Below, piece by piece: positions 53,040 through 62,921 of a stretch of DNA of 64,000 nt. The notes below the pieces were generated by a model. It saw only the letters and a program-made list of their open reading frames with translations. It did no database searches and had not been told where the DNA came from. This DNA comes from Shewanella sp. MR-4 (GTDB lineage: Bacteria > Pseudomonadota > Gammaproteobacteria > Enterobacterales > Shewanellaceae): contig NC_008321.1 of NCBI RefSeq assembly GCF_000014685.1, positions 868,001 through 932,000 on the forward strand, written 5' to 3'. The stretch's first letter is position 1; the number at the start of each line of letters is the position of its first letter. The position numbers were made by a program, and so were the translations under genes.

Positions 53040-54302
53040 TTAAGATTGCTTCTTGCGGGCAATTTTACTGGCCTTTTTAGCGGCCTCTTTCTTGCTAGTT
53101 CGCTTCGCGGCTTCTTTGGCTTTCACTTTAGCCTTTTTCTTGGTTGGTACTCGAGCTTCTTTGTTCTTAGGGCGCAGTTCCTCAATGATACGGCGCTTAA
53201 GCGGCTGTTCGATATAACGCTCAATCTTACCGACAATACGCATATCGTGGGCTTCGGCTAATGAAATCGCTGTGCCTTTTGCACCAGCACGGCCAGTACG
53301 GCCAATACGGTGAATATAGGTATCGGCAGAGCGTGGCATATCGAAGTTAATCACGTGGCTGATATCGTCGATATCGATACCGCGTGCGGCCACATCGGTC
53401 GCCAGTAATACATTCACTTCGCCTTTGGTAAAGCGGCTTAGGGCTTGGAAGCGCTTCTTCTGCTCCATATCGCCACGCATAAAGGCGCAGGGAATACCGG
53501 CTTTAAGTAACTGACCTTCGAGGCTAGACACCACATCGCGAGTCTTCACGAATACGATGGCGCGTTTCACTTCTTCCTGCTTGAGCAGATGGCACAGCAG
53601 GGCAATCTTATGGTCTTTATCGTCGGCAAGGTGGATCCATTGGTGGATCTTGGCCTTCTCTTTGCGCGGAGCGTCGACATCGATTTCGATCGGGTCGTTA
53701 AGGACTTCGCGGGCAAAACGAATGACGCCGCTACCTTCGAGGGTGGCGGAAAACAACATATTTTGCTTACGACCTTGGGCTTCGAGGGCAATCGCCTTAA
53801 CCACGGCAGAGAAGCCCATATCGAGCATACGGTCGGCTTCGTCGATGATCAATATGTCTACTGATTCCGCACTGAATTTGCCTTTGTCTAAATATTCCAT
53901 CAGGCGACCTGGGGTCGCGACCAGAATATCGATATTGCCCTTTAAGGCTTCCTCTTGAGGCGCATAGGGTACACCGCCAGTGATAATGGCAATGTTTAGC
54001 CCTTGGTCAGTGGCTAAATGGCAGGCATAGCGGTGAATTTGACTCGCCAACTCTCGAGTCGGGGTGAGGATCAACACGCGCGCTTGGCCCGAATAACGGC
54101 GGGGGAAGTCGATTAAGTGTTGCAGCGCTGGCAATAAGAAACTGGCGGTTTTACCTGTACCCGTCGGGGCGCGCGCCAAAATATCCCGCTGCTCTAAGGC
54201 GTGCGGCAGGGTTTCTTGCTGGATGGTGGTGGGCGACAGGTGCCCCATGGCTTTAAGTGACTCTAATAAGCTAGGGTCAAGCTGAAAATCTTCAAATTGC
54301 AT
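53040..54302 (-). CDS. srmB: DEAD-box RNA helicase SrmB
   Basis: 420 aa, collinear with E. coli SrmB, an early 50S ribosome-assembly helicase. Motifs in order: Q motif (LSPTTIQQETLP), I (APTGTGKTAS), Ia (PTRELA), GG, II (DEADRMLDMGF), III (SAT), V (ATDVAARGIDID) and VI (HRIGRTGRAG). IHQWIHLADD and KIALLCHLLKQ are typical SrmB matches. A ~45-residue Lys/Ala-rich basic tail should bind RNA. It starts at ATG 54302 and is monocistronic. RhlE is the main alternative. Confidence 0.88.
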   Translation of the reverse strand: MQFEDFQLDPSLLESLKAMGHLSPTTIQQETLPHALEQRDILARAPTGTGKTASFLLPALQHLIDFPRRYSGQARVLILTPTRELASQIHRYACHLATDQGLNIAIITGGVPYAPQEEALKGNIDILVATPGRLMEYLDKGKFSAESVDILIIDEADRMLDMGFSAVVKAIALEAQGRKQNMLFSATLEGSGVIRFAREVLNDPIEIDVDAPRKEKAKIHQWIHLADDKDHKIALLCHLLKQEEVKRAIVFVKTRDVVSSLEGQLLKAGIPCAFMRGDMEQKKRFQALSRFTKGEVNVLLATDVAARGIDIDDISHVINFDMPRSADTYIHRIGRTGRAGAKGTAISLAEAHDMRIVGKIERYIEQPLKRRIIEELRPKNKEARVPTKKKAKVKAKEAAKRTSKKEAAKKASKIARKKQS

Positions 54303-54704
54303 GCGCGGCGTCTCGACGAATAATAGCCAAGTATTATAAAGGTTATAGTCGTTAACTTAAATCATTTAATCGGATGGGGTTTACTTTTACGCGGTTTGGC
54401 CGATGAAGTACGGGTCTGCTCGCATGAAGGCGAGCTGATGCTAGTCGTTAGGGAGTGGGTTTTACCGTACTCTATTGCATTTGGAGGCAGACATTTTGCA
54501 AAAGATGTATAAGATAAAGAGAATATTGTAAAAATACCGGCTTTTGTTGAGGGTGTTCAAAGGATTGATGGGATGTTAACTGGAGTCTTAACAATAAATT
54601 GTGCCTATGGTTGATGAGTGCTATCCCATAGTTCCCCAAGTGTTAGCCCTGCTTGGATGAGTGTTTGAAGTGTTGGTTACGATTAGGTTTTACGTTTCTA
54701 AAAC
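54303..54704. other. srmB-MHYT kinase divergent region, promoters only
   Basis: 402 bp without a convincing gene, A+T-rich towards the kinase. It holds both divergent promoters. I see no palindrome or known operator. Confidence 0.4.
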
Positions 54705-57700
54705 ATGGGCTTAAAATATATGGCTTTTGATTGGTTTTCGCAGTTTTTTATTTCTTCCCAAGACAGCCTCTTGCTGAATGTCTATTACAATCCTCTGTTA
54801 GTGACAATCTCTATTCTGATTGCGATTTTTTCGGCTTTTATGGCCTTTCAGGTCACGACCCAAGCGGTGCTCAGCCAATCGAAATCACGCCAGCAGATCA
54901 TGTTGCTGACGGGAAGCGTCGTCCTTGGCGGTGGTGTCTGGTCGATGCATTTTATTGGCATGTTGGCCTTCGATTTGTGTTCGCCCGTGACCTATGATTT
55001 CGGGCTTACTGCCCTATCCTTGTTACCCAGCATAGGTGCTTCATGGGTGGCGTTGAACTTGCTATCCAAGCCGAGTTTTAAGTTTTCCCAAGTGCTGATT
55101 AGCGGCATCTTAGTGGGGGCGGGGATAGGGACTATGCATTATGTGGGCATGGCGGCCATGGATATGGCGCCATTACTGCGATACGACCCGTGGATTTTTG
55201 CGCTGTCGATTGTGGTTGCCGTGCTACTGGCCATTATTGCACTTTGGGTTCGCACCGGACTGAATCAGCTTATCGCATCCAATATGAGTGCCATTACGAG
55301 CAATTTTATTGCCAGTATCGTCATGGGGCTGGCGATATCGGGCATGCATTACACTGGCATGGCGGCGGCACGTTTTGTTAAACCTGAAGGACTTGAGCTT
55401 AGCGAGCAGAGCTCGGAAATTTCATTCTATCTGGCGCTCGGCGTATCGGTTACTACCGTTATCATCATCTGTTTAGTGCTGATCGTGAATGTGATTTTTA
55501 AATATAAAGACTTGTCTTTGCTCGCAAAATCCAATGAAGACCGCATGCGCGCCATGATGAACACTGCCGTTGATGGCATTATTACCATCGATGGACAAGG
55601 CATCATAGTCAATGTTAACAAAGCGGTGACTACCATCTTAGGTTGGTCACCCGCCGAGTTACTGGGCGAGAATGTGAAAAAAATCGTGCCTGAGTCGATT
55701 CGCCCACATCACGATGGCTATTTAGCTCGGTATATTAACACCCGTGAAGCACAGATTATTGGCACAGGCCGTGAGGTTGAGGCGCAGCATAAAGCGGGGC
55801 ATTCGGTGCCAGTGCGCCTCAGCATAGGTCATGTGATGCAGGGCAAAGCCCATTACTTTGTTGGGTTTCTTTCCGATCTCAGCCTGCGTAATGAGATGGA
55901 ACAAGAGCTTAAAAACAATGAGGCAAAGTTTCGCTCGCTGATCACCAATATTCCAGGCATTGCCTACCGCTGTAAAAGTACTGAGGGCTGGCCCATGGTG
56001 TTTATTAGTGAAGCCGTGCTGAATATCACCGGCTATCCCGCCGAAGATTTTGAGCTTCCTCATCCTAAACGTTTCTTCTCGGATCTCTATTATCCCGATG
56101 ATATAGAATCCATTTATGCACAGGCTCAGCCGCCGACCTTTTCGATGGAATATCGCATCATACGCGCAGACGGCGAAGTGCGTTGGCTGTTCGAGCATGG
56201 TAATTACATCCTAGATGAAACCAGCAATGAGGTATGGATTGACGGTTTCTTAATGGATATCACCGAGCGTAAGGTGATGGAGCAGGATCTAGTAACAGCC
56301 AAGAACAATGCCGAGCAGGCGGCTGCGGCCCGTGCTGCCTTCTTGGCCAATATGAGCCATGAGATCCGCACGCCTATGAATGCCATCATAGGCTTTAGCG
56401 ATATTCTGTTGGAGTCGGTGTTAGATACTGAGCAGCACAAACAGCTCTCCACCATCAATCGCTCCGCCAAATCCTTAATGCATTTACTCAACGATGTGCT
56501 CGACAGCGCTAAGCTCGACAAGGGTAAATTAGAATTAGAAAACCGAGTATTTTGCTTAACCGATGAAATCGATACTGTGATTTCAACCCTGTGGTTGCAG
56601 GCGAAAAAACAGCGCTTATCCCTCGAGGTCGATATTGCTCCCTCTATGGCGGCGAACTTTATCGGCTCACCCGAGCGTATTCGCCAAGTGTTGATCAATC
56701 TGATAGGTAATGCCGTTAAGTTTACCTGTGAAGGCAAGGTCACGGTCAGTGTCTTCCCGCAAAACGACAATCTGGTTACCTTCGAGATTATCGATACAGG
56801 TATCGGGATGACACCCGAGCAGCTTAATCGGGTATTTGAGGCATTTGCTCAGGCGGATGCATCGATGAGCCGAAAATACGGCGGTACAGGCTTAGGAACC
56901 ACAATTAGCAAACAGTTAGTTGAGCTGATGGGCGGTCAGCTTGAGGCTGAGAGTACCTTAGGGCAAGGCAGTACCTTCCGCTTTACCATTCCCTTGCAAT
57001 CCAGCTCTGAACCGCTCGAGACCGAGCGCGCAGACCATGGCTCATTACCGCCGCTGACCCTGTTAGTGGTCGATGATATTCAGCAGAATATCGATCTCCT
57101 GTCCGTATGGTTGACCCGTCAAGGGCATAAAGTGATCACCGCCCGCGATGGTGAGCAGGCGCTGCTGCGGATGCAAAAAGCCGACATCGATATCACGCTG
57201 ATGGACTTGCAAATGCCTGTAATGGATGGACTGACGGCGGCGAAGATGCGCCGTGAGCAAGAGGCTGAGTCCCAGTTGCCCCATATGCCAATCATTGCGT
57301 TAACCGCGAGCGTGCTTGAACAAGATAAGAGCGCCGCAGAGCAAGCTGGTATGGATGGTTTTGCCAATAAACCCATAGATTTTGCGCTGCTGACACGGGA
57401 AATTGCCCGAGTACTACAACTGAATCCGCCGCAAGCCGAGGCTGAATCTTTGCAGCCTTTAGGCAGTCAATTAGTCGATGAGGCCAAAGGCGTGAAGTTA
57501 TGGGGCTCTAAACCACAATTTATCAAAGAGTTGATGAAGTTTATTGCCCAATGGCCAGAAAAAAGCCAAGCACTACAGCAGGCCATTAGTGAGCAAGATA
57601 CCGCAACGATTAAACTCTTAAGCCATAGTTTGAAAGGTGTCAGCGGTAATTTGGGTCTATTGCAATGGATGAGCTACTTTGCGCAGTTAGAAAAGTTAAC

Positions 57701-58061
57701 CCAAGCTGAGTCTCTCTCGTTTGAGGCCATGGAGGCTATCATTGCGAAAATCAGCGACTCCCTCGTGGAGATTGGAGATTATATCGAGAGCACCACTGTA
57801 TCATCTGCTAGTGGATCCGAGCTCGCCCAATCGGGGACAGACGATCCCGCACAATTGTTAGCGCATATCGATGCTTTGCTCGCGTCAGTTGTTCATCATA
57901 GTTTTGATGAGTCTGATCTTGAGGCGCTTACCGCGCGTATTGATGAGCATTTGCGCCTTAGCGTGACGATAATTACCGAGGCCTTAGATAACTTTGATTT
58001 TGATATTGCCCATAACGAATTGCTCGAGTTACGGCGTATTATCACCGCGAATCAGGAGTAG
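54705..58061 (+). CDS. Hybrid sensor histidine kinase with MHYT sensor, two PAS domains, receiver and Hpt
   Basis: 1118 aa. Domains in order: a membrane MHYT sensor (~15-265; repeats WSMHFIGMLAF, GTMHYVGMAAM and SGMHYTGMAAA, thought to bind Cu or other ligands such as O2 or NO), PAS (~280-400), PAS (~405-535), HisKA with His552 in MSHEIRTP, an HATPase (EIIDTGIGM, GGTGLGTTI), a receiver with Asp834 in LMDLQMPVMDG, and an Hpt domain with His974 in LSHSLKGVSGNLG. It is therefore a complete His-Asp-His relay in one protein. Its last phosphotransfer partner is probably the HD-GYP regulator 2 nt downstream. Confidence 0.92.
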   Translation: MGLKYMAFDWFSQFFISSQDSLLLNVYYNPLLVTISILIAIFSAFMAFQVTTQAVLSQSKSRQQIMLLTGSVVLGGGVWSMHFIGMLAFDLCSPVTYDFGLTALSLLPSIGASWVALNLLSKPSFKFSQVLISGILVGAGIGTMHYVGMAAMDMAPLLRYDPWIFALSIVVAVLLAIIALWVRTGLNQLIASNMSAITSNFIASIVMGLAISGMHYTGMAAARFVKPEGLELSEQSSEISFYLALGVSVTTVIIICLVLIVNVIFKYKDLSLLAKSNEDRMRAMMNTAVDGIITIDGQGIIVNVNKAVTTILGWSPAELLGENVKKIVPESIRPHHDGYLARYINTREAQIIGTGREVEAQHKAGHSVPVRLSIGHVMQGKAHYFVGFLSDLSLRNEMEQELKNNEAKFRSLITNIPGIAYRCKSTEGWPMVFISEAVLNITGYPAEDFELPHPKRFFSDLYYPDDIESIYAQAQPPTFSMEYRIIRADGEVRWLFEHGNYILDETSNEVWIDGFLMDITERKVMEQDLVTAKNNAEQAAAARAAFLANMSHEIRTPMNAIIGFSDILLESVLDTEQHKQLSTINRSAKSLMHLLNDVLDSAKLDKGKLELENRVFCLTDEIDTVISTLWLQAKKQRLSLEVDIAPSMAANFIGSPERIRQVLINLIGNAVKFTCEGKVTVSVFPQNDNLVTFEIIDTGIGMTPEQLNRVFEAFAQADASMSRKYGGTGLGTTISKQLVELMGGQLEAESTLGQGSTFRFTIPLQSSSEPLETERADHGSLPPLTLLVVDDIQQNIDLLSVWLTRQGHKVITARDGEQALLRMQKADIDITLMDLQMPVMDGLTAAKMRREQEAESQLPHMPIIALTASVLEQDKSAAEQAGMDGFANKPIDFALLTREIARVLQLNPPQAEAESLQPLGSQLVDEAKGVKLWGSKPQFIKELMKFIAQWPEKSQALQQAISEQDTATIKLLSHSLKGVSGNLGLLQWMSYFAQLEKLTQAESLSFEAMEAIIAKISDSLVEIGDYIESTTVSSASGSELAQSGTDDPAQLLAHIDALLASVVHHSFDESDLEALTARIDEHLRLSVTIITEALDNFDFDIAHNELLELRRIITANQE

Positions 58062-58063
58062 CA

Positions 58064-59059
58064 ATGCAGTCTGCATCTGAACATAAAAAAACCTTATTGT
58101 TGGTGGATGATGAGCCGGTTAACTTACGGGTGCTCAAGCAAGTGTTGCATCAGGATTATCATCTTATCTTTGCCAAGAGTGGCGAAGAGGCCTTGCGTTT
58201 AGCACAAACTGAACTGCCATCGCTGATCCTACTCGACATCATGATGCCCAATATGACGGGACTGGAAGTCTGTCAGTTGCTCAAAAATATCCCAGAGACT
58301 CAGTCTATCCCGGTGATTTTTGTCACCGCATTGAATGATGAGCACGACGAAGCAGCAGGCTTTGCCGTGGGCGGAGTGGATTACATCGTCAAGCCGATAT
58401 CGGCCACCATAGTCAAAGCACGGGTGAAAACCCATTTATCCTTAGTGCAGGCCGATGAATTGCGTCGCACACGCTTGCAAGTGATCCAACGCTTGGGCCG
58501 CGCCGCTGAATATAAAGATAACGAAACTGGCACCCATGTGCTGCGCATGAGCCATTATTCTAAAATTTTGGCATTAGCCTATGGACTGAGTGAGGCACAG
58601 GCGGATGATTTATTGCACGCGGCGCCCATGCACGATATAGGTAAAATCGGTATTCCCGATAGCATTATGCTTAAACCGGGTAAGTTAACCGAAGAAGAAT
58701 TCGCCATTATGAAAAACCATCCCCATATTGGCGCCGAAATTATTGGTGAGGCCGACTCTGAGCTGCTGCGGCTAGCCAAATCCGTGTCCCTAACCCACCA
58801 TGAAAAATGGAACGGCACTGGTTACCCTAATGGGCTGAAAGGAGAGGAAATTCCGTTAGAGGGAAGGATAGTCGCCTTGGCCGATGTATTTGATGCACTG
58901 ACCAGCAAACGTCCCTATAAAGAAGCATGGTCAATTGAGAAGACCATGGACTATATCCAGGAGCAGAGTGGTGTACATTTCGACCCTGAGTTGGTGCGCT
59001 TATTTACCGAGAACTTAGATAAAGTGATTGAAATTAAAAATAAATGGATAGATAGCTGA
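58064..59059 (+). CDS. Response regulator with REC and HD-GYP domains (c-di-GMP phosphodiesterase)
   Basis: 331 aa. The receiver (~10-125) has Asp58 in LLDIMMPNMTG and TALNDEHDE. The HD-GYP domain (~150-315) has HD at His190-Asp191 (MHDIGKIGIPD), HHEKWNGTGYPNG with Gly253-Tyr-Pro255, and ADVFDALTSKRPYK. Catalytic residues are intact, so it should hydrolyse c-di-GMP to GMP. Only 2 nt separate it from the kinase gene, strongly suggesting one two-component system. Confidence 0.93.
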   Translation: MQSASEHKKTLLLVDDEPVNLRVLKQVLHQDYHLIFAKSGEEALRLAQTELPSLILLDIMMPNMTGLEVCQLLKNIPETQSIPVIFVTALNDEHDEAAGFAVGGVDYIVKPISATIVKARVKTHLSLVQADELRRTRLQVIQRLGRAAEYKDNETGTHVLRMSHYSKILALAYGLSEAQADDLLHAAPMHDIGKIGIPDSIMLKPGKLTEEEFAIMKNHPHIGAEIIGEADSELLRLAKSVSLTHHEKWNGTGYPNGLKGEEIPLEGRIVALADVFDALTSKRPYKEAWSIEKTMDYIQEQSGVHFDPELVRLFTENLDKVIEIKNKWIDS

Positions 59060-59096
59060 TGTTGTAACAAGTCAATCACGTTCGTTAGTCGCTATG

Positions 59097-59122
59097 GATA
59101 AGGCTCTCTTTGGAGCCTTATC
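59097..59122. terminator. Hairpin between convergent HD-GYP and trmN6 genes
   Basis: GATAAGGCTC and GAGCCTTATC form a 10-bp stem with a short loop; T-runs are weak on both sides. Confidence 0.6.
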
Positions 59123-59133
59123 ATTCAAACGAG

Positions 59134-59844
59134 TCAAAGCTTAAGATAAAAATCCTTGGTCAGTTCGATCATTTGCTCAGTGTAGTTTCCATCTTCCCCT
59201 CGAATGGTGAGGTCTGTGCGCTGATATGGCTCCACCTCCGTTTTACTTAACAGCAGCAATGCGCGATTCGCGGCTTTATTCTCTACACTTTTTACCCAGA
59301 CTTCCCGCACGAGATAAAGAGCAGTGTCATTCAGACAGGCCTTAAAGCGTGCCAGGCTTTGGATTGGTAGGATTAGGCTGGCATATCCCTCAAACGATAG
59401 ACACTGACTTATCGCATCGAGTAAGGGGGTAAAGCCTAAGGTCTCAGTGTGACGCGCCATCGCCCGGTGTTGTTCACTCGCCTTGGGGCCATGCTCAAAG
59501 TAGGGTGGATTGCAGATGATATGGTCAAAATATCCTTGATACTGAGCCAGTTGGCAAACGCTCTGAATATCCCCATGGACAAGCTGACATCTCTTCGCCC
59601 AAGGACTTTGAGTCATATTGTATCTACAGGCCGCTGCGGCTTTTTCTTCCAACTCGACAGCAGTGATCTGTCCTTGGCTGCGCTGCGCCGCCATTAAACT
59701 CAATAATCCGCTGCCCGCACCAATATCGAGTATGTTTTTTGCCTCAGCCAGCGGCGCCCAGGCGCCCAAGATAACGCCATCGGTGCTGACGGGCATGCCG
59801 CAATTAAGGTCGTCAATGTGGAATTGTTTAAAGGTAAATGCCAT
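59134..59844 (-). CDS. trmN6: tRNA1(Val) (adenine(37)-N6)-methyltransferase
   Basis: 236 aa, Class I SAM-dependent methyltransferase. It methylates A37 of tRNA(Val)-1. N-terminal KQFHIDDLNCGMPVSTDGVI, the SAM motif DIGAGSGLLSLMAAQR, and the amino-methyltransferase NPPY motif (ICNPPYFEHGPK) are intact. Length matches E. coli YfiC/TrmN6. The start is ATG 59844. Confidence 0.9.
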   Translation of the reverse strand: MAFTFKQFHIDDLNCGMPVSTDGVILGAWAPLAEAKNILDIGAGSGLLSLMAAQRSQGQITAVELEEKAAAACRYNMTQSPWAKRCQLVHGDIQSVCQLAQYQGYFDHIICNPPYFEHGPKASEQHRAMARHTETLGFTPLLDAISQCLSFEGYASLILPIQSLARFKACLNDTALYLVREVWVKSVENKAANRALLLLSKTEVEPYQRTDLTIRGEDGNYTEQMIELTKDFYLKL

Positions 59845-60370
59845 GGAAATTACATCATCAAGTGAATAATCACGATTTCGCGCAAGAAAGAAGAGGTTAT
59901 TTTAAAGGGCATACCGCATATTCGCTAAGATTTTTGTGCCTGATACAAATAAGTTCATTCTTCCATTTAGATCTAGTTTTGGTGTTTTTTATGCTGTTTT
60001 AAGTCGAGTTTCACTTAAGTCACGGTTTAATTTATTAGATTAGTAACGCATTGTTAGCAGTTAATTAGCATTGGTGAGCTTTTTTAAGTAAAAACAATCT
60101 TGTCTGTTGTATTGGTTTTTTAATTCTGATATTAGTTTTGCCCCCATTTTTAATCAATTTTATGATTAACGGATAGGTGAACGGGTTTTTAGGTGAATAA
60201 ATCGGCAGTGAAGCCAATTTTTAGTTCATTTTTGTTTATAAACTCAGCAGATATCGCACATATTTACCACGGAATTGTGTAAACATAGATTTGCACTCCG
60301 GATGGGCTTTGTTTTAGCTATGGCTAATCGACACATAATCACTTAAGTTTATTAAAAACAATAAGACAAG
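59845..60370. other. trmN6-brnQ divergent region; no gene seen
   Basis: About 525 bp, strongly A+T-rich, with no open frame or RNA that I can support. It must hold divergent promoters for trmN6 and brnQ. I found no palindrome of note. Confidence 0.4.
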
Positions 60371-61786
60371 ATGGGGCTTTCCGTGCAAGACAATCAGATG
60401 AGTATCGGGGATACATTAGGCTTAGGTTTTATGACCTTTGCATTTTTTTTGGGGGCGGGTAACTTAATTTTTCCACCCTTTGCGGGTATGTTGGCCGGGG
60501 AGAATATGTTCCTTGCCATGTTAGGTTTTCTCATCACTGCCGTAGGTTTACCTTTAGTCGGGCTCATTGCTGTTGCTAAGGCTCAAGGTAAGGTTATGGC
60601 AATGCTGCCAGTGTTTGCGGCAACCGCATTGGCCATCGCGATTTATATCATTATTGGGCCCGCGTTTGCGGCGCCACGTACCGGCCTTGTGGCCTATGAA
60701 ATCGGTGCAAAGCCCTTTATCGATAACACGACTGCGACCATTATGCTCGGCAATTTATCGCTTAATTTGTCGCAGTTAATCTATACCCTGTGCTTCTTTA
60801 CCGTGACTATGCTACTGGCATTGTTCCCCGGTAAATTACTCGACAGCGTCGGTAAAGTATTAACGCCTATCCTATTGTTATTGCTGGTAGGTTTAGCCTT
60901 ATCTGTGGTGTTTTTACCCGCAGCAGATGTAGGTGTGGCCGTGGGTGACTACCAAAACCATCCGCTGACCAAAGGTATCCTCGAAGGCTACAACACCATG
61001 GATACCCTAGCGTCGTTGATGTTTGGTATGTTGATTATCGATCTGCTGCGTAAAAAGGGGATCGACCAACCTAGCGCGCAGACTAAATACTTGATCCGTG
61101 CAGCCTTTATTGCGGCGGCAGGTCTGGCATTTGTTTATGTGTCTCTGTTCTTTTTAGGTGCGACGGCGGGTGATATTGCCGTAGGTGCTAAAAACGGTGG
61201 CGAGATTTTAACTAACTATGTGACACGTGAGTTTGGCAGTTTAGGCGCGGTATTACTGTCTACCGTTGTGACCTTAGCCTGTTTAACCACGGCGGTCGGT
61301 TTAGTGAGTGCCTGCTCAGAGTTTTTCAATGAGTTGATGCCAAAGCTGTCTTACCGTTTCTTGGTGGTTGTACTCAGCGCTATCTGTGCCTTGATTGCGA
61401 ACGTGGGGCTGTCTCAGCTGATCGCTATCAGTATTCCTGTGTTGATGGCAGTTTACCCTGTGGCTATTACCTTAGTGGCGGTAACTTTCTTGACCGAATA
61501 CTTCCCGCGTCCACAGTTTGCTCACCGTGCTGCACTGTCTGTGGCACTGCTGTTTGGTATTTTCGATGGGATGAAAGTCGCGGCGAAAGGCCTCACAGGT
61601 GAAGACGGTAAAGGCATCACCGAAGCGGCGCAGAGCTTTATCGATATGGTGAGTGGTATGTCTCCCACACTGTCGATTTTACCTCTGTATGAAGAGGGGA
61701 TGGCGTGGTTACTGCCAACCTTAGTCGTGATCGTGCTGTGTTTATTGTTTGGCCGCGGTGGTGCGAAAGCGGTCAGCGCGGCATAA
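60371..61786 (+). CDS. brnQ: Branched-chain amino acid transporter BrnQ (LIVCS family)
   Basis: 471 aa, 12 predicted TM helices. The family's first-helix signature GLGFMTFAFFLGAGNLIFPP is present, as are GPAFAAPRTGLVAYEIG and CLTTAVGLVSACSEFF. It imports leucine, isoleucine and valine with Na+ or H+. Start: ATG 60371; ATG 60398 is possible as the family usually begins close to MSIGDTL. Slightly longer than E. coli BrnQ (439 aa), with an extra C-terminal part. Monocistronic. Confidence 0.9.
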   Translation: MGLSVQDNQMSIGDTLGLGFMTFAFFLGAGNLIFPPFAGMLAGENMFLAMLGFLITAVGLPLVGLIAVAKAQGKVMAMLPVFAATALAIAIYIIIGPAFAAPRTGLVAYEIGAKPFIDNTTATIMLGNLSLNLSQLIYTLCFFTVTMLLALFPGKLLDSVGKVLTPILLLLLVGLALSVVFLPAADVGVAVGDYQNHPLTKGILEGYNTMDTLASLMFGMLIIDLLRKKGIDQPSAQTKYLIRAAFIAAAGLAFVYVSLFFLGATAGDIAVGAKNGGEILTNYVTREFGSLGAVLLSTVVTLACLTTAVGLVSACSEFFNELMPKLSYRFLVVVLSAICALIANVGLSQLIAISIPVLMAVYPVAITLVAVTFLTEYFPRPQFAHRAALSVALLFGIFDGMKVAAKGLTGEDGKGITEAAQSFIDMVSGMSPTLSILPLYEEGMAWLLPTLVVIVLCLLFGRGGAKAVSAA

Positions 61787-61826
61787 ACAAGACGCTGCCA
61801 CAAGCAGAACAATTGAGTTAATATCA

Positions 61827-61857
61827 ACGGCGTATCCTTAGAATACGCCGTTTTTTT
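61827..61857 (+). terminator. Terminator after brnQ
   Basis: CGGCGTAT and ATACGCCG form an 8-bp stem with a T-run, 40 bp after the stop and just before xerD. Confidence 0.85.
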
Positions 61858-61868
61858 ATGGAGTTTTT

Positions 61869-62771
61869 GTGGCTAAAACCTATCAGTGCGATCCGCTTAT
61901 CGATGCCTTTCTCGATGATCTTTGGTCCAGTAAGGGCTTAAGTGATAACACCTTGAGTGCCTATCGCACCGATTTACGCCATTTTGACCGCTATCAACAG
62001 AGCCAAGGCCTGCGGTTAATCGAGGTGGTGCAAGCCGATGTGCGCGCCTATTTAGCCTACCGAGTCGAACAACAATTTGCCCGCACCAGTAGCGCACGTC
62101 TACTTAGCAGTTTACGGCGTTTTTATACTTATTTATTGCAGACCAAGCAGATTGCTGGCGATCCTATGGCGCTGATCGAATCGCCCAAATTGAGTCGGCA
62201 ATTGCCAGATTCCTTAAGTGAGTCACAGGTCGATAGATTGCTGGCCGAGCCCAATGTGGACGACCCAGTTGAGTGCCGTGATAAAGCCATGCTTGAACTC
62301 TTATATGCGACTGGATTGCGGGTGAGTGAGCTGGTGGGGCTCACTCTGGAGCAGATGAGTTTGCGCCAAGGTCTAGTGCGGATTGTGGGTAAGGGCGGTA
62401 AAGAACGGTTAGTGCCTATGGGCGAGCTGGCCATTACCGAGGTTGAACGCTACTTAAGCTCTGCGCGCCATGAGTTGTTGGGCAATGTCCAGTCCGATGT
62501 GGTATTTCCATCTAAGCGCTCGCAGATGATGACGCGGCAAACTTTCTGGCATAGGATCAAGCTCTACGCGAGCCGTGCCGGCATCGAAACTGAACTTTCA
62601 CCCCATACCCTGCGCCATGCCTTTGCGACCCACTTACTCAACCATGGCGCCGACCTTAGGGTGGTACAATTACTCTTAGGTCACAGTGACTTATCGACGA
62701 CTCAAATTTATACCCATGTGGCGCGAGCGAGATTACAAGAGCTACATCAACAGCATCATCCTCGTGGTTAA
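61869..62771 (+). CDS. xerD: Site-specific tyrosine recombinase XerD
   Basis: 300 aa from GTG 61869 (TATGGAG upstream). With XerC and FtsK it resolves chromosome dimers at dif. The N-terminal SAM-like core-binding domain (SDNTLSAYRTDLRHF) is followed by the catalytic domain with Arg151 (TGLRVSELVGL), Lys175 (VGKGGKERLVP), His246-Arg249 (HTLRHAFATHLL), His272 (LLGHSDLSTTQIY) and nucleophile Tyr281. All six catalytic positions are present. dsbC and recJ follow, the usual xerD-dsbC-recJ order. Confidence 0.96.
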   Translation: MAKTYQCDPLIDAFLDDLWSSKGLSDNTLSAYRTDLRHFDRYQQSQGLRLIEVVQADVRAYLAYRVEQQFARTSSARLLSSLRRFYTYLLQTKQIAGDPMALIESPKLSRQLPDSLSESQVDRLLAEPNVDDPVECRDKAMLELLYATGLRVSELVGLTLEQMSLRQGLVRIVGKGGKERLVPMGELAITEVERYLSSARHELLGNVQSDVVFPSKRSQMMTRQTFWHRIKLYASRAGIETELSPHTLRHAFATHLLNHGADLRVVQLLLGHSDLSTTQIYTHVARARLQELHQQHHPRG

Positions 62772-62921
62772 GTTGGATCCTTCACAAAACCGCGAATGGT
62801 TGAATTTAGTTACAGTATAAATTTGCATTCTATCTAGCTTGTCTGTAACTTTTTGCCCCCATACAGGGTCTAATAAGATGACCCATATGTCGCAGTAGCG
62901 ATTTACTTAATAGGAAGTCCC

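Noticed and set aside
52796..53062. 88-codon - frame upstream of the RND adaptor
   Set aside because: It spans the srmB terminator hairpin and overlaps the srmB end, so it is unlikely to be translated.
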